From Novosphingobium fuchskuhlense (GTDB lineage Bacteria; Pseudomonadota; Alphaproteobacteria; Sphingomonadales; Sphingomonadaceae), in contig NZ_KQ954246.1 of the NCBI RefSeq assembly GCF_001519075.1, forward strand, positions 707,591-771,590: DNA of 64,000 nucleotides, read 5' to 3'. The notes below the pieces were generated by a model that was not told the origin of the DNA, ran no database searches, and saw only the letters and a list, made by a program, of their open reading frames with translations. The position numbers were made by a program, and so were the translations under genes. Each line of letters begins with the position of its first letter. Position 1 is the first letter of the stretch. Shown here piece by piece: positions 26,818 to 33,930 of the stretch.

Positions 26818-27603
26818 GTGGCAACCGAAGCCAAAGTTGATCCGATGCACCAGTTCACGATCGAGCCGCTGTTCGGCACCGATCACTGGGCCCTTGGCGG
26901 TTTCAACATCGCGTTCACCAATTCGGCGCTGTGGATGCTGATTTCCGCGGTGGTGCTTTACGCCTTCATGCTCGGCGGGATGAAGCGCGAGCTCGTCCCC
27001 GGCCGCTGGCAGATGATGGTCGAGACGATGACCGGCTTCATCGAAAACATGCTTTCGGCGAACGTCGGCAAGGAAGGCCGCAAGTACCTTCCTTACGTCT
27101 TCTCGCTGTTCATGTTCATCCTCTTTGCGAACCTGCTCGGCCTGCTGCCGCTCGGCCTCGTCGGCGTGCACCCCTTCACCTTCACCAGCCATTTCACCGC
27201 GACGGGCGTGCTGGCGATCATGTCGTTCGCGATCGTTCTGGTCGTGGGCTTCTGGAAGCACGGCTTCCACTTCTTCTCGCTGTTCGTGCCACACGGCACG
27301 CCGCTGCCGATGATCCCGCTGATCTTCGTGATCGAACTGGTCTCGTTCCTCGTTCGCCCGTTCAGCCTTGGCCTGCGTCTCTTCGTTGCGATGATGGCCG
27401 GCCACGTGCTGCTCGAAGTGCTCTCCAGCTTCGTGATAGGCGGCGCCAACGCCGGCGCGTTCTTCATGGGGCTCGTCTCGATCCCCAGCTTCATTTTGAT
27501 GGTTGCCATCTGCGCGCTCGAGATCCTCGTCGCTGGCATCCAGGCCTACGTCTTTGCGCTGCTCACGTCGCTGTACATCAACGACGCCGAGCATCTGCAC
27601 TGA
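26818..27603 (+). CDS. atpB: F0 ATP synthase subunit a
   Basis: The stator subunit that with the c-ring forms the proton path through the membrane. The 261-residue protein has several transmembrane helices and the conserved PFSLGLRLFVAMMAGHVLLE, whose Arg is the essential residue facing the c-ring carboxylate. The N-terminal DPMHQFTIEPLF is typical of the alphaproteobacterial subunit. The start is a GTG at 26818 preceded by aggaaa about 11 nt upstream. It is followed by atpE after 55 bp. Confidence 0.96.
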   Translation: MATEAKVDPMHQFTIEPLFGTDHWALGGFNIAFTNSALWMLISAVVLYAFMLGGMKRELVPGRWQMMVETMTGFIENMLSANVGKEGRKYLPYVFSLFMFILFANLLGLLPLGLVGVHPFTFTSHFTATGVLAIMSFAIVLVVGFWKHGFHFFSLFVPHGTPLPMIPLIFVIELVSFLVRPFSLGLRLFVAMMAGHVLLEVLSSFVIGGANAGAFFMGLVSIPSFILMVAICALEILVAGIQAYVFALLTSLYINDAEHLH

Positions 27604-27658
27604 GTTCTTGAGTATCGTATCCATCCATCTGATTTTAAGAGAAAAGGGAGTTTAAGTC

Positions 27659-27886
27659 ATGGAACCTGCAAGCGCCAAGCTCATCGGTGCGGGTCTCGCT
27701 GCGATCGGCGCCGGCATGGCCGCCATCGGCGTGGGTAACGTCTTCGGTTCGTTCCTCGAGAGCGCGCTGCGCAACCCGGGCGCTGCCGACGGCCAGCAGG
27801 GTCGACTGTTCATCGGCTTCGCGGCCGCCGAACTTCTCGGTCTGCTCTCGTTCGTCGTGGCGATGATCCTGATCTTCGTCGCCTGA
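27659..27886 (+). CDS. atpE: F0 ATP synthase subunit c
   Basis: A 75-residue proteolipid of two helices that forms the rotating proton-carrying ring. The polar loop ALRNPGA (Arg38-Asn39-Pro40) contacts F1. Glu58 in GFAAAELLGLL is the proton-binding carboxylate, and the GxGxGxG-type pattern in helix 1 (GAGLAAIGAGMAAIGVGN) packs the ring. A strong aagggag site lies 8 nt before the ATG, in keeping with the high copy number of c per complex. A perfect 18-bp hairpin follows the gene and may favour c over the downstream b' and b. Confidence 0.97.
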   Translation: MEPASAKLIGAGLAAIGAGMAAIGVGNVFGSFLESALRNPGAADGQQGRLFIGFAAAELLGLLSFVVAMILIFVA

Positions 27887-27895
27887 TCTTGCGGA

Positions 27896-27948
27896 AAGGG
27901 CCCGTGCTCCGGATCTCGGTCCGGAGCACGGGCCCTTCCACCGTTTTT
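27896..27948 (+). terminator. hairpin between atpE and the b' gene, partial terminator candidate
   Basis: A perfect 18-bp stem (27896-27913 with 27920-27937) closes a 6-nt loop tctcgg. After six more bases comes a run of five T (27944-27948). It lies ten bases after the atpE stop and 40 bp before the b' start. The shape fits an intrinsic terminator or a 3'-protecting stem-loop that raises subunit c mRNA relative to b'/b, which are needed at about one tenth the level. Confidence 0.8.
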
Positions 27949-27987
27949 CAGCGACCTGCCAATCGTTCTGTTCGCCCGGGAACTCCA

Positions 27988-28479
27988 ATGCCCCAGATTT
28001 CGCAGCTTGCCGCGACGTACTCCAGCCAGATCTTCTGGATGCTGGTCATTTTCGGCGCCGTCTTCTTTCTCGTTGGCCGGGGCATGGCGCCCAAGGTCCT
28101 CGAGACCATGGAAGGCCGCGATCAGAAGATCGCGTCGGACCTCGCGGCCGCAGAAGCGGCACGCCGCGAAGCCGAAGCACAGGACGATGCGTGGAAAGCC
28201 GCTGCCGCCAAGCAGCGGGGCGAAGCACAGGCGTTGATCGCTGCGGCCAAGGCCGACGCCGCCAAGGCGGCCGAAGCGCGGCTCGCGGTCGCTGGTGCCG
28301 ACGCCGAGGCGAAGATCGCCGAAGCCGAGGGGCGAATTGCCGCTGCTCGTGCCGGCGCGCTGGCTGAAATCGAAACCGTGGCGGCCGAAGCCGCTGCCGA
28401 CATCGCCGCCCGCGTTGCCGGGCTGACGGTTGCGGCCGATGCCGCTCGCGCGGCGGTGAAGGACGTTCTCCATGGCTAA
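27988..28479 (+). CDS. atpF2: F0 ATP synthase subunit b' (peripheral stalk)
   Basis: A 163-residue stalk subunit found in photosynthetic and alphaproteobacterial ATP synthases that pair b' with b. One N-terminal helix (SQIFWMLVIFGAVFFLVGRGMAPKV) is followed by a long Ala/Glu-rich coiled coil. I start at the ATG at 27988 (MPQISQLAATYSSQ) since the upstream in-frame stretch is the hairpin region and not protein-like. The last 8 bp overlap the start of the b gene, so b' and b are coupled and made one to one. Confidence 0.92.
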   Translation: MPQISQLAATYSSQIFWMLVIFGAVFFLVGRGMAPKVLETMEGRDQKIASDLAAAEAARREAEAQDDAWKAAAAKQRGEAQALIAAAKADAAKAAEARLAVAGADAEAKIAEAEGRIAAARAGALAEIETVAAEAAADIAARVAGLTVAADAARAAVKDVLHG

Positions 28480-29029
28480 TTTTGCTCTGCTGGCGGCTGC
28501 CGCCGAACATATCGCCGAGCACGGTGCGGAGCACGCTGAGCCAGTGGCTTTCGGGTTCATTACCCCTGGCATGTGGGTTGCGCTCTCGATGACCGCGTTC
28601 CTCGCGATCGTCATCTGGAAGAAGGTCCCCGGCGCGATTGCCGGCGGACTTGATGCCAAGATTGCCGCGATCCGCGCGCAACTGGACGCCGCCAAGGCCC
28701 TTCGTGCCGAGGCAGAGGCGCTGCGGTCCGAATATGCCGCCAAGATCGCCGGCGCCGAAGCCGACGCTGCGGCGATGGTCGAGCATGCCCGCCACGAGGC
28801 CCAGGCGATCATCGCCAAGGCCGAGGTGGACACCACCGCGATGATCGCGCGGCGCGAGAAGATGGCGACCGACAAAATCGCCGCTGCCGAACGCGCTGCG
28901 GTCGAGGAACTGCGTGCCCGCGCGGCTGCAGCCGCGGCTGCTGCGGCCGGCCAGCTGATCGCCCAGCACCACGGCGCCAGCGCCGACAAGGCGCTTGTTG
29001 ACGGCGCGATTGCCGGTCTCGCAAACTGA
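28472..29029 (+). CDS. atpF: F0 ATP synthase subunit b (peripheral stalk)
   Basis: A 185-residue subunit whose single N-terminal helix (TPGMWVALSMTAFLAIVIWKKVPGAI, residues 30-55) anchors a long Ala/Glu/Arg-rich coiled coil. Together with b' it forms the stator that holds F1 against F0. The N-terminal AAAAEHIAEHGAEHAEP is a short His/Glu-rich tail before the helix, common in sphingomonads. The gene overlaps b' by 8 bp and ends the cluster; a hairpin follows 13 bp later. Confidence 0.92.
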   Translation: MANFALLAAAAEHIAEHGAEHAEPVAFGFITPGMWVALSMTAFLAIVIWKKVPGAIAGGLDAKIAAIRAQLDAAKALRAEAEALRSEYAAKIAGAEADAAAMVEHARHEAQAIIAKAEVDTTAMIARREKMATDKIAAAERAAVEELRARAAAAAAAAAGQLIAQHHGASADKALVDGAIAGLAN

Positions 29030-29042
29030 CTGTCACATCGGA

Positions 29043-29072
29043 CCATTCCCCGCGACTGTTGGCGGGGCATGG
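29043..29072 (+). terminator. hairpin after atpF, likely operon terminator
   Basis: CCAT-x-CCCCGC pairs with GCGGGG-x-ATGG around the loop gactgttg, with one internal mismatch. It sits 13 bp after the b-subunit stop. The following bases contain only short T runs, so termination strength is uncertain. Confidence 0.5.
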
Positions 29073-29132
29073 TTAACTCTGTCCTAAGAGTTTTCCCCTA
29101 GTCCCTCGCTTCATGAGAAGGATCGGGACTGG

Positions 29133-31004
29133 GTGCTGGGCATGACCTGCGGGCTATTCCGGCAATTCGCGGCGCTGCTTCTGGCGTTTCTGCTGCTGGG
29201 GCTCGGTGCGGAGCGCGCCGAAGCGGCAAGCTGCTATTACGCGACATCGCAAGGGTCGACCGGTCCGGCCAACTGGGCTTCTTACTGCTGGCTCGATTTC
29301 TCGGGCTACAACGATACCGCCGCGCGCTCCGCCGCTGGGCAGGCGATGTCGTATACGCTGCCAGACGGCACCGTGATGACCTTCACGCTGAAGATCAGCG
29401 GCGCGGCAATCGGCGGCGCGGCGGCGCCTTCCTGGTCTGGCGCGGCCATCGGCAACACCGCGTTTCTGGGCGTTGGTGGCCGTCCCATCCTCTACCAAAC
29501 GGCAGCGGGCACGACGACCGCCGCGATCAGCAACATCGTGCTCACGCCGCCTGCCGGTGTCTCCCAGATTACCAGCTACATGTTCGTGGCGGCGGACGGC
29601 GAATCGTCGAACGAAGGCGAATCGCTCGCCTTCACCACCAATGGTGGCAACTGGGTTGCGCTCGACAATGCCGGGCCGATCAGCGGCACGACCTATCCAA
29701 CGAGTACGGGCCTTGGCACCCAGACATTCACGGTAACGGGCGTGCCGAACACAGTCGGCGCAAATATCGTGGGCTCGAGCACGCCGACTTCGCTGAATAC
29801 CACGATTGTCGGGGGCGGCCTGCAGGGCGTGATGTTTGCAGTGCGCTTTGCCTCGATCAAGCTCAACCTGCAGCTGACCGGTGTGCGCGCATCGGCTGCG
29901 GACCAGTTCACCTTCAACATCAACGCGACGTCGGGCGGCTCGACCCTGGCGAGCGGGACGTCAAGCGGGACAGGGAACGGGCCGTTCACCGCAGCGACGC
30001 TGACGACGGCGTCGGCGCTGCCACTGACGCTGACGCAAAGCATGGCGGCGGGTAGCGCCAACCCGCTGACCGACTACCGCAGCAGCCTCACCTGCACCAA
30101 TTCGGTAAGCTCGAGCACACCGCTGCCGAGCGGGGTGATCACGACCAACTTCAGCTTCGGCGCGCTGCAGTTCGGCGACCTCGTCACCTGTACATTCACC
30201 AACACGGTGTTTCCGCACCTCCAGCTGACCAAAGCACTGGGCACGGGCGGGCGGCGGTTCAACACCGATCAGTTCGTGATGAACATCAACCAGGGTTCGA
30301 CAACCGTAGCGACGACGACCACGACGGGTACGACCACGACCGTGACCAATGGCACGACGCCGCAAGTGATGGTGTCTGCCGGTACGGCCTATGCCTTCAC
30401 GGAGGTAGGCGCAGGGACAACGAGCCTGACCCAATATACCGCGGCGATGACCTGTACGAACGCCTCCACCGGTTCGACAACCACGCTTCCCACGGCGGCG
30501 GGCGGCACGGTGACCCCGCAGATGGGCGACGTCATATCGTGCACCATCACCAACACGCGGCGCGCATCGAACGCCACGCTCACGCTGGTGAAAACCTCGA
30601 GCGTGCTTTCAGACCCGGTCAACGGCACGACCAACCCGAAGATGATTCCGGGCGCGATCGTGCAGTATTCGATCCTCGTCTCGAACACCGGGCCGACGGC
30701 GGTGGATAACAATTCGGTGTTGCTGATCGATTCGCTGCCGAGCCAGATGCTGGTGGGCACCGCTGCCACGCCGACCTTCACGCAAGGGACGCCGACCAGC
30801 GGGCTGACCTTCACCGCCGGCACCGATATCCGATATTCCAACGCTGCGTCAGCGCCGACAACCTTCGCGGGCTGCACCTATTCGCCGACCACGGCCTACG
30901 ATGCGGCGGTGAAGTTCATCTGCGTGAACCCCAAAGGGACGATGGCTGGCTCCACCGGGACGCCGCCGAACTTCACGATCTCGTTCAGGGCGCAGATGCA
31001 ATAA
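29133..31004 (+). CDS. secreted CshA/DUF11-like fibrillar adhesin protein
   Basis: A 623-residue exported protein with a signal peptide (FRQFAALLLAFLLLGLGAERAEA, cut near residue 32). The first part, from ASCYYATSQGSTGPANWASYC to about residue 240, matches the non-repetitive lectin-like region of CshA-type adhesins by eye, including SYTLPDGTVMTF. Two related repeats follow (KLNLQLTGVRASAADQFTFNI and HLQLTKALGTGGRRFNTDQFVMNI), each ending in a Cys-containing segment such as DLVTCTFTNT. The C-terminus holds a DUF11 domain (TLTLVKTSSVLSD...YSILVSNTGPTAVDN). It lacks an LPXTG or autotransporter barrel, so surface retention is unclear. The GTG start at 29133 has gagaagga upstream; an ATG at 29142 is the alternative. 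Its 3' end overlaps the convergent ATP-grasp gene by 20 bp. Confidence 0.75.
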   Translation: MLGMTCGLFRQFAALLLAFLLLGLGAERAEAASCYYATSQGSTGPANWASYCWLDFSGYNDTAARSAAGQAMSYTLPDGTVMTFTLKISGAAIGGAAAPSWSGAAIGNTAFLGVGGRPILYQTAAGTTTAAISNIVLTPPAGVSQITSYMFVAADGESSNEGESLAFTTNGGNWVALDNAGPISGTTYPTSTGLGTQTFTVTGVPNTVGANIVGSSTPTSLNTTIVGGGLQGVMFAVRFASIKLNLQLTGVRASAADQFTFNINATSGGSTLASGTSSGTGNGPFTAATLTTASALPLTLTQSMAAGSANPLTDYRSSLTCTNSVSSSTPLPSGVITTNFSFGALQFGDLVTCTFTNTVFPHLQLTKALGTGGRRFNTDQFVMNINQGSTTVATTTTTGTTTTVTNGTTPQVMVSAGTAYAFTEVGAGTTSLTQYTAAMTCTNASTGSTTTLPTAAGGTVTPQMGDVISCTITNTRRASNATLTLVKTSSVLSDPVNGTTNPKMIPGAIVQYSILVSNTGPTAVDNNSVLLIDSLPSQMLVGTAATPTFTQGTPTSGLTFTAGTDIRYSNAASAPTTFAGCTYSPTTAYDAAVKFICVNPKGTMAGSTGTPPNFTISFRAQMQ

Positions 31005-31875
31005 GCCGGCGCAGGCCCGCCAGCAGGCGCGGCCCCAGTTCGGGGCCTTGCAGCGGGTAGAGAAACGGCTCGATCACTTCGGCTTCCATGAGCAGCAAAG
31101 TGCCATCGGGGCCGCGCACCAGATCAATCCGTGCATAAAGCGGGGCAGGGAAGGGCAGGCCGGCAACGACGGCCTCGGCAGCGGCAAGGTCTGCCGGCGC
31201 AGGGGTGACGGCGGTATCCCAGCCACCATAGAGCGACTGCACACGGTAGTCGCCTGGCGCGGGGCGTTTGATCAGGCCGTGGCTGAACTGGCCATCGATG
31301 AAGATGAGGGAATGTTCGCCTTCATCGACAATGCCGGGCAGAAAGGGCTGGACCAGCGCGGCATGGCCCATGCGCCAATCGGCGGCCGGGGGATTGTCGC
31401 GGGTGAAGTCGAACTGTCCTTCCGCTCCGGCGCCGACGCGGCGCTTCACGACCACGCGGTCGCAGGCGAAATGATCGAAGGCGGCGAGAATTTCGGCGGG
31501 GCCGGGGTTGTCGATGAGGAGCGTGGGGATCGTCGCGACGCCGCGCGCGCCGAGTTCCGCCAGATAGCCCTTGTCGATATTCCAGCGCACGACAGCGGGC
31601 GCATTGTGGACGGGCACGCCAAGCGCGGCGATGGCATCCAGCTTGGCGAGGAACGCCTCGCGGTTGTCCCAATAGTCCCATGGCGTGCCGATGAGCGCGG
31701 CATCGAAGCCGGCGAAGGCCTCTAGCGGGGCCTGCCAGTCGATATCGGTGACGCTTTCGCCGAGGCGCAGCGCGGCGACGAGGGCTGCCATCTGCTGATC
31801 GTGCTCAAAGGCATCGGCGCGGCGGTCCGGGGCGCCGGGCAGCGTGGTGCTGCAGGCGAGGAAGGCGAATTTCAT
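30985..31875 (-). CDS. ATP-grasp domain protein, RimK/glutathione-synthetase-like
   Basis: A 296-residue protein whose fold resembles ATP-grasp ligases that join a carboxylate to an amine or thiol using ATP. Visible elements are the N-terminal Rossmann-like lobe, VVVKRRVGAGAEGQF (the lysine and glycine-rich ATP loop), VQPFLPGI, and the Mg-binding stretch YARIDLVRGPDGTLLLMEAEVIEPFL near the C-terminus. Related proteins include cycloserine ligase DcsG and hypothetical ATP-grasp proteins; no substrate can be assigned. There are no biosynthetic neighbours. The final 20 bp overlap the adhesin gene running the other way. Confidence 0.78.
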   Translation of the reverse strand: MKFAFLACSTTLPGAPDRRADAFEHDQQMAALVAALRLGESVTDIDWQAPLEAFAGFDAALIGTPWDYWDNREAFLAKLDAIAALGVPVHNAPAVVRWNIDKGYLAELGARGVATIPTLLIDNPGPAEILAAFDHFACDRVVVKRRVGAGAEGQFDFTRDNPPAADWRMGHAALVQPFLPGIVDEGEHSLIFIDGQFSHGLIKRPAPGDYRVQSLYGGWDTAVTPAPADLAAAEAVVAGLPFPAPLYARIDLVRGPDGTLLLMEAEVIEPFLYPLQGPELGPRLLAGLRRLIASAP

Positions 31876-31912
31876 GGGGCTGTCTCTTCTCGGTCATCCC
31901 TTGATCCAGACC

Positions 31913-31984
31913 GCTCATGCCGGGCTTGTCGAAGCATCATGCGCGGCGGTCGGGCCAGCACTCTGCGACAGGCTTGGGGTGAGC
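31913..31984. repeat. imperfect inverted dispersed-repeat pair
   Basis: The stretch gctcatgccgggcttgtcga at 31913-31932 is an imperfect inverse of gcgacaggcttggggtgagc near 31965-31984. The cgacaagc...gagc core is of a kind that recurs between genes in sphingomonad genomes (recalled, not checked). It fills most of the 135-bp gap between the LacI regulator and the ATP-grasp gene. Confidence 0.4.
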
Positions 31985-32010
31985 AGGATGGAGGTCTGGG
32001 GCGTGTTACA

Positions 32011-33051
32011 TCAAGGCCGCGTCGAGCCGCGCACGACAAGGCGCACCGGCACGCGGCGCGGTGTCTCGGGCTCGCCCGCCATGGCGGCAAGCAGGCGCTC
32101 TACGAGCAGAGCGCCGGCGGTTTCGAAATCGGATTCGATGGTGGTGAGCGGCGGGGTTGACCAGGCACCCGCGCGCACGCCGTCGAAGCCGACGATGCCG
32201 ATCTGGTCCGGAATGCCATAGCCGCGGCCTGCCAGTTCCTTGAGCGCGCCGAGGGCGATCTCGTCGCTCACCGCAAAAATGCTGTCGAACGGCTGACCAC
32301 TTTCCGCAAGCGCGGCCGCAGCGCGGCGGCCCTGCTCCTCGCGCGGCAAGCCGCGTTCGATGCGCTGGAGAACGGGCTCGCGGCCCGCATCGCGCATCGC
32401 GGAGGCATAGCCGTCATAGCGTTCCTTGAACTGGCGCTGGGGCGAGGTTTCCGAGCCGAGGCAGACGATCCGCTCGTACCCGCGCACCAGCATGTGGCGC
32501 ACGGCGAGCGCGGCGCCGGCCTCGTTGTCGCTGCGCACCCAGGGGAAGGCGTCGCTCGGCGCGCCCCAGCAGACCCAGTTGGTGGCTGGATCGAGCTGCC
32601 CGAAATACTCCCACGCCGGCGTGTTCTCGCTGGTGCCGATGACGATCATGCCATCAGCCTTGCGGCGTTCCTCGTAGTGGCCCCAGAAGTTCTCCGCGCT
32701 GTCCTGGAAGGAGACGAGAACTTCGTAGCCGCGCGCGGAAGCCGCCGCGCAGGTGCTGCCGAGGAGCGCGAAGTAGAACGGGTTGAGGTCCTTGCGGTCC
32801 TGCCCGGCGCGGCAGATCATCACGACCGCGAGCGTGCCGGTCTTGCCCCGGCGGAGGCGGGCAGCGTTCTCGTTGACCTGGTAGTTGAGGCGCGCGGCCG
32901 CTGCGATCACGCGCTGGCGGGTGGGCTCGCTGATCGAGGTATCGCCGGCGAGCGCGCGGCTGACGGTGGACTGGCTGACGCCGGCTTCTTCCGCGACGTC
33001 GAACGAGGTGACGCGGGTAATGCGGCGTGCGGTGTCGGTGGTCTGCGGCAT
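32011..33051 (-). CDS. LacI-family transcriptional regulator
   Basis: A 346-residue repressor-type protein. The N-terminal helix-turn-helix with hinge is TSFDVAEEAGVSQSTVSRALAGD followed by NENAARLRRGKTG. The periplasmic-binding-protein-like sensor domain ends in GIPDQIGIVGFDGVRAGAWSTPPLTTIE, the usual C-terminal signature. The effector is probably a sugar or related metabolite, unknown here. The start overlaps the gloB stop by one base, so it is cotranscribed with gloB. No sugar transport or catabolic operon adjoins, so its targets lie elsewhere. Confidence 0.92.
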   Translation of the reverse strand: MPQTTDTARRITRVTSFDVAEEAGVSQSTVSRALAGDTSISEPTRQRVIAAAARLNYQVNENAARLRRGKTGTLAVVMICRAGQDRKDLNPFYFALLGSTCAAASARGYEVLVSFQDSAENFWGHYEERRKADGMIVIGTSENTPAWEYFGQLDPATNWVCWGAPSDAFPWVRSDNEAGAALAVRHMLVRGYERIVCLGSETSPQRQFKERYDGYASAMRDAGREPVLQRIERGLPREEQGRRAAAALAESGQPFDSIFAVSDEIALGALKELAGRGYGIPDQIGIVGFDGVRAGAWSTPPLTTIESDFETAGALLVERLLAAMAGEPETPRRVPVRLVVRGSTRP

Positions 33052-33815
33052 CAGCGGAAATTGTCCTTGGCGCTGCGCAGCGCGGCGAAGGTTTCCACTG
33101 CGGAGCCGCCGCCCCAGCGTTCTGCAAGCGCGGGATCATCGGCGCGCAGGAAGGGATTGGTGGCCAGTTCGCGGTCCAGCCGTGTGGGGACGGTCCATTC
33201 TTCGCGACTGCGCTTGTCCGCGATTTCCGCAGCATAGGCAGCGAGCGCGGCGTTGTCCGGATCGGCGTGGAGGGCGAACTTTGCGTTCGAGGCGGTGTAT
33301 TCGTGCGCGCAGTAGAGCGTGGTTTCAACGGGCAGTGCCTTCACGCGGCTGAGGCTGGCCCAGAACTGGTCAGGCGTGCCTTCGAACATGCGTCCGCAGC
33401 CGAGCGCGAAGACGGCATCGCCGACGAAGGCGACGGCGGCTTCGGGGAGGTGATAGGCGCAGTGGCCGAGCGTGTGGCCGCCGACGTCGATGACATGCGC
33501 GGTGTAGGCTCCGAAGGGGACGGTATCGCCTTGCGCGACAGTGCGGTCGATCCCGGCAATGCGCGCGGCATCCGCGGCGGGGGCGATGATCTTGCAGCCT
33601 GTCGCGGCCTTGATCGCCTCGTTTCCGCCCGCGTGATCGGGGTGCCAGTGGGTGTTCCAGATCTGGGTGATCGTCCAGCCCTTGGCCGCCGCCTCGCGCA
33701 GATAGGCCTCGGCATCGGGGGTATCGATGCACGCGGTCTCGCCGCTCGCGCTATCGTGGAGCAGATAGCCGTAGTTGTCGCTAAGGCAGGCAAATTGGTG
33801 GACTTCGAGCGTCAT
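33051..33815 (-). CDS. gloB: hydroxyacylglutathione hydrolase (glyoxalase II)
   Basis: Hydrolyses S-lactoylglutathione to lactate and glutathione, the second step of methylglyoxal detoxification. The 254-residue metallo-beta-lactamase-fold protein has the binuclear metal motif THWHPDHAGG near residue 55 and the second-shell His in HTLGHCAYH. FVGDAVFALGCGRMFEG (bridging Asp) and YCAHEYTASNAKFA are also visible, all diagnostic of GloB. The gene is followed directly by the LacI regulator (1-bp overlap). A 115-bp gap with the rpsA terminator separates it from rpsA upstream. Confidence 0.95.
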   Translation of the reverse strand: MTLEVHQFACLSDNYGYLLHDSASGETACIDTPDAEAYLREAAAKGWTITQIWNTHWHPDHAGGNEAIKAATGCKIIAPAADAARIAGIDRTVAQGDTVPFGAYTAHVIDVGGHTLGHCAYHLPEAAVAFVGDAVFALGCGRMFEGTPDQFWASLSRVKALPVETTLYCAHEYTASNAKFALHADPDNAALAAYAAEIADKRSREEWTVPTRLDRELATNPFLRADDPALAERWGGGSAVETFAALRSAKDNFR

Positions 33816-33868
33816 GGGTCCTCTCGGGCGTCTTCGCCGATGAGCCTAGCTGAGTGCGCGCCGCAATG

Positions 33869-33905
33869 CAAAAGCCCGCCCGGATTGCTCCGGACGGGCC
33901 TTTGG
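33869..33905 (-). terminator. intrinsic terminator of rpsA
   Basis: Read on the minus strand, gcccgtccgga pairs with tccgggcgggc around the loop gcaa with one G-T pair, followed by tttt. It starts about 26 bp past the rpsA stop, the expected place for a rho-independent terminator. Confidence 0.8.
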
Positions 33906-33930
33906 TTTGCCTTGCGGCGGTAAGCTAGGC

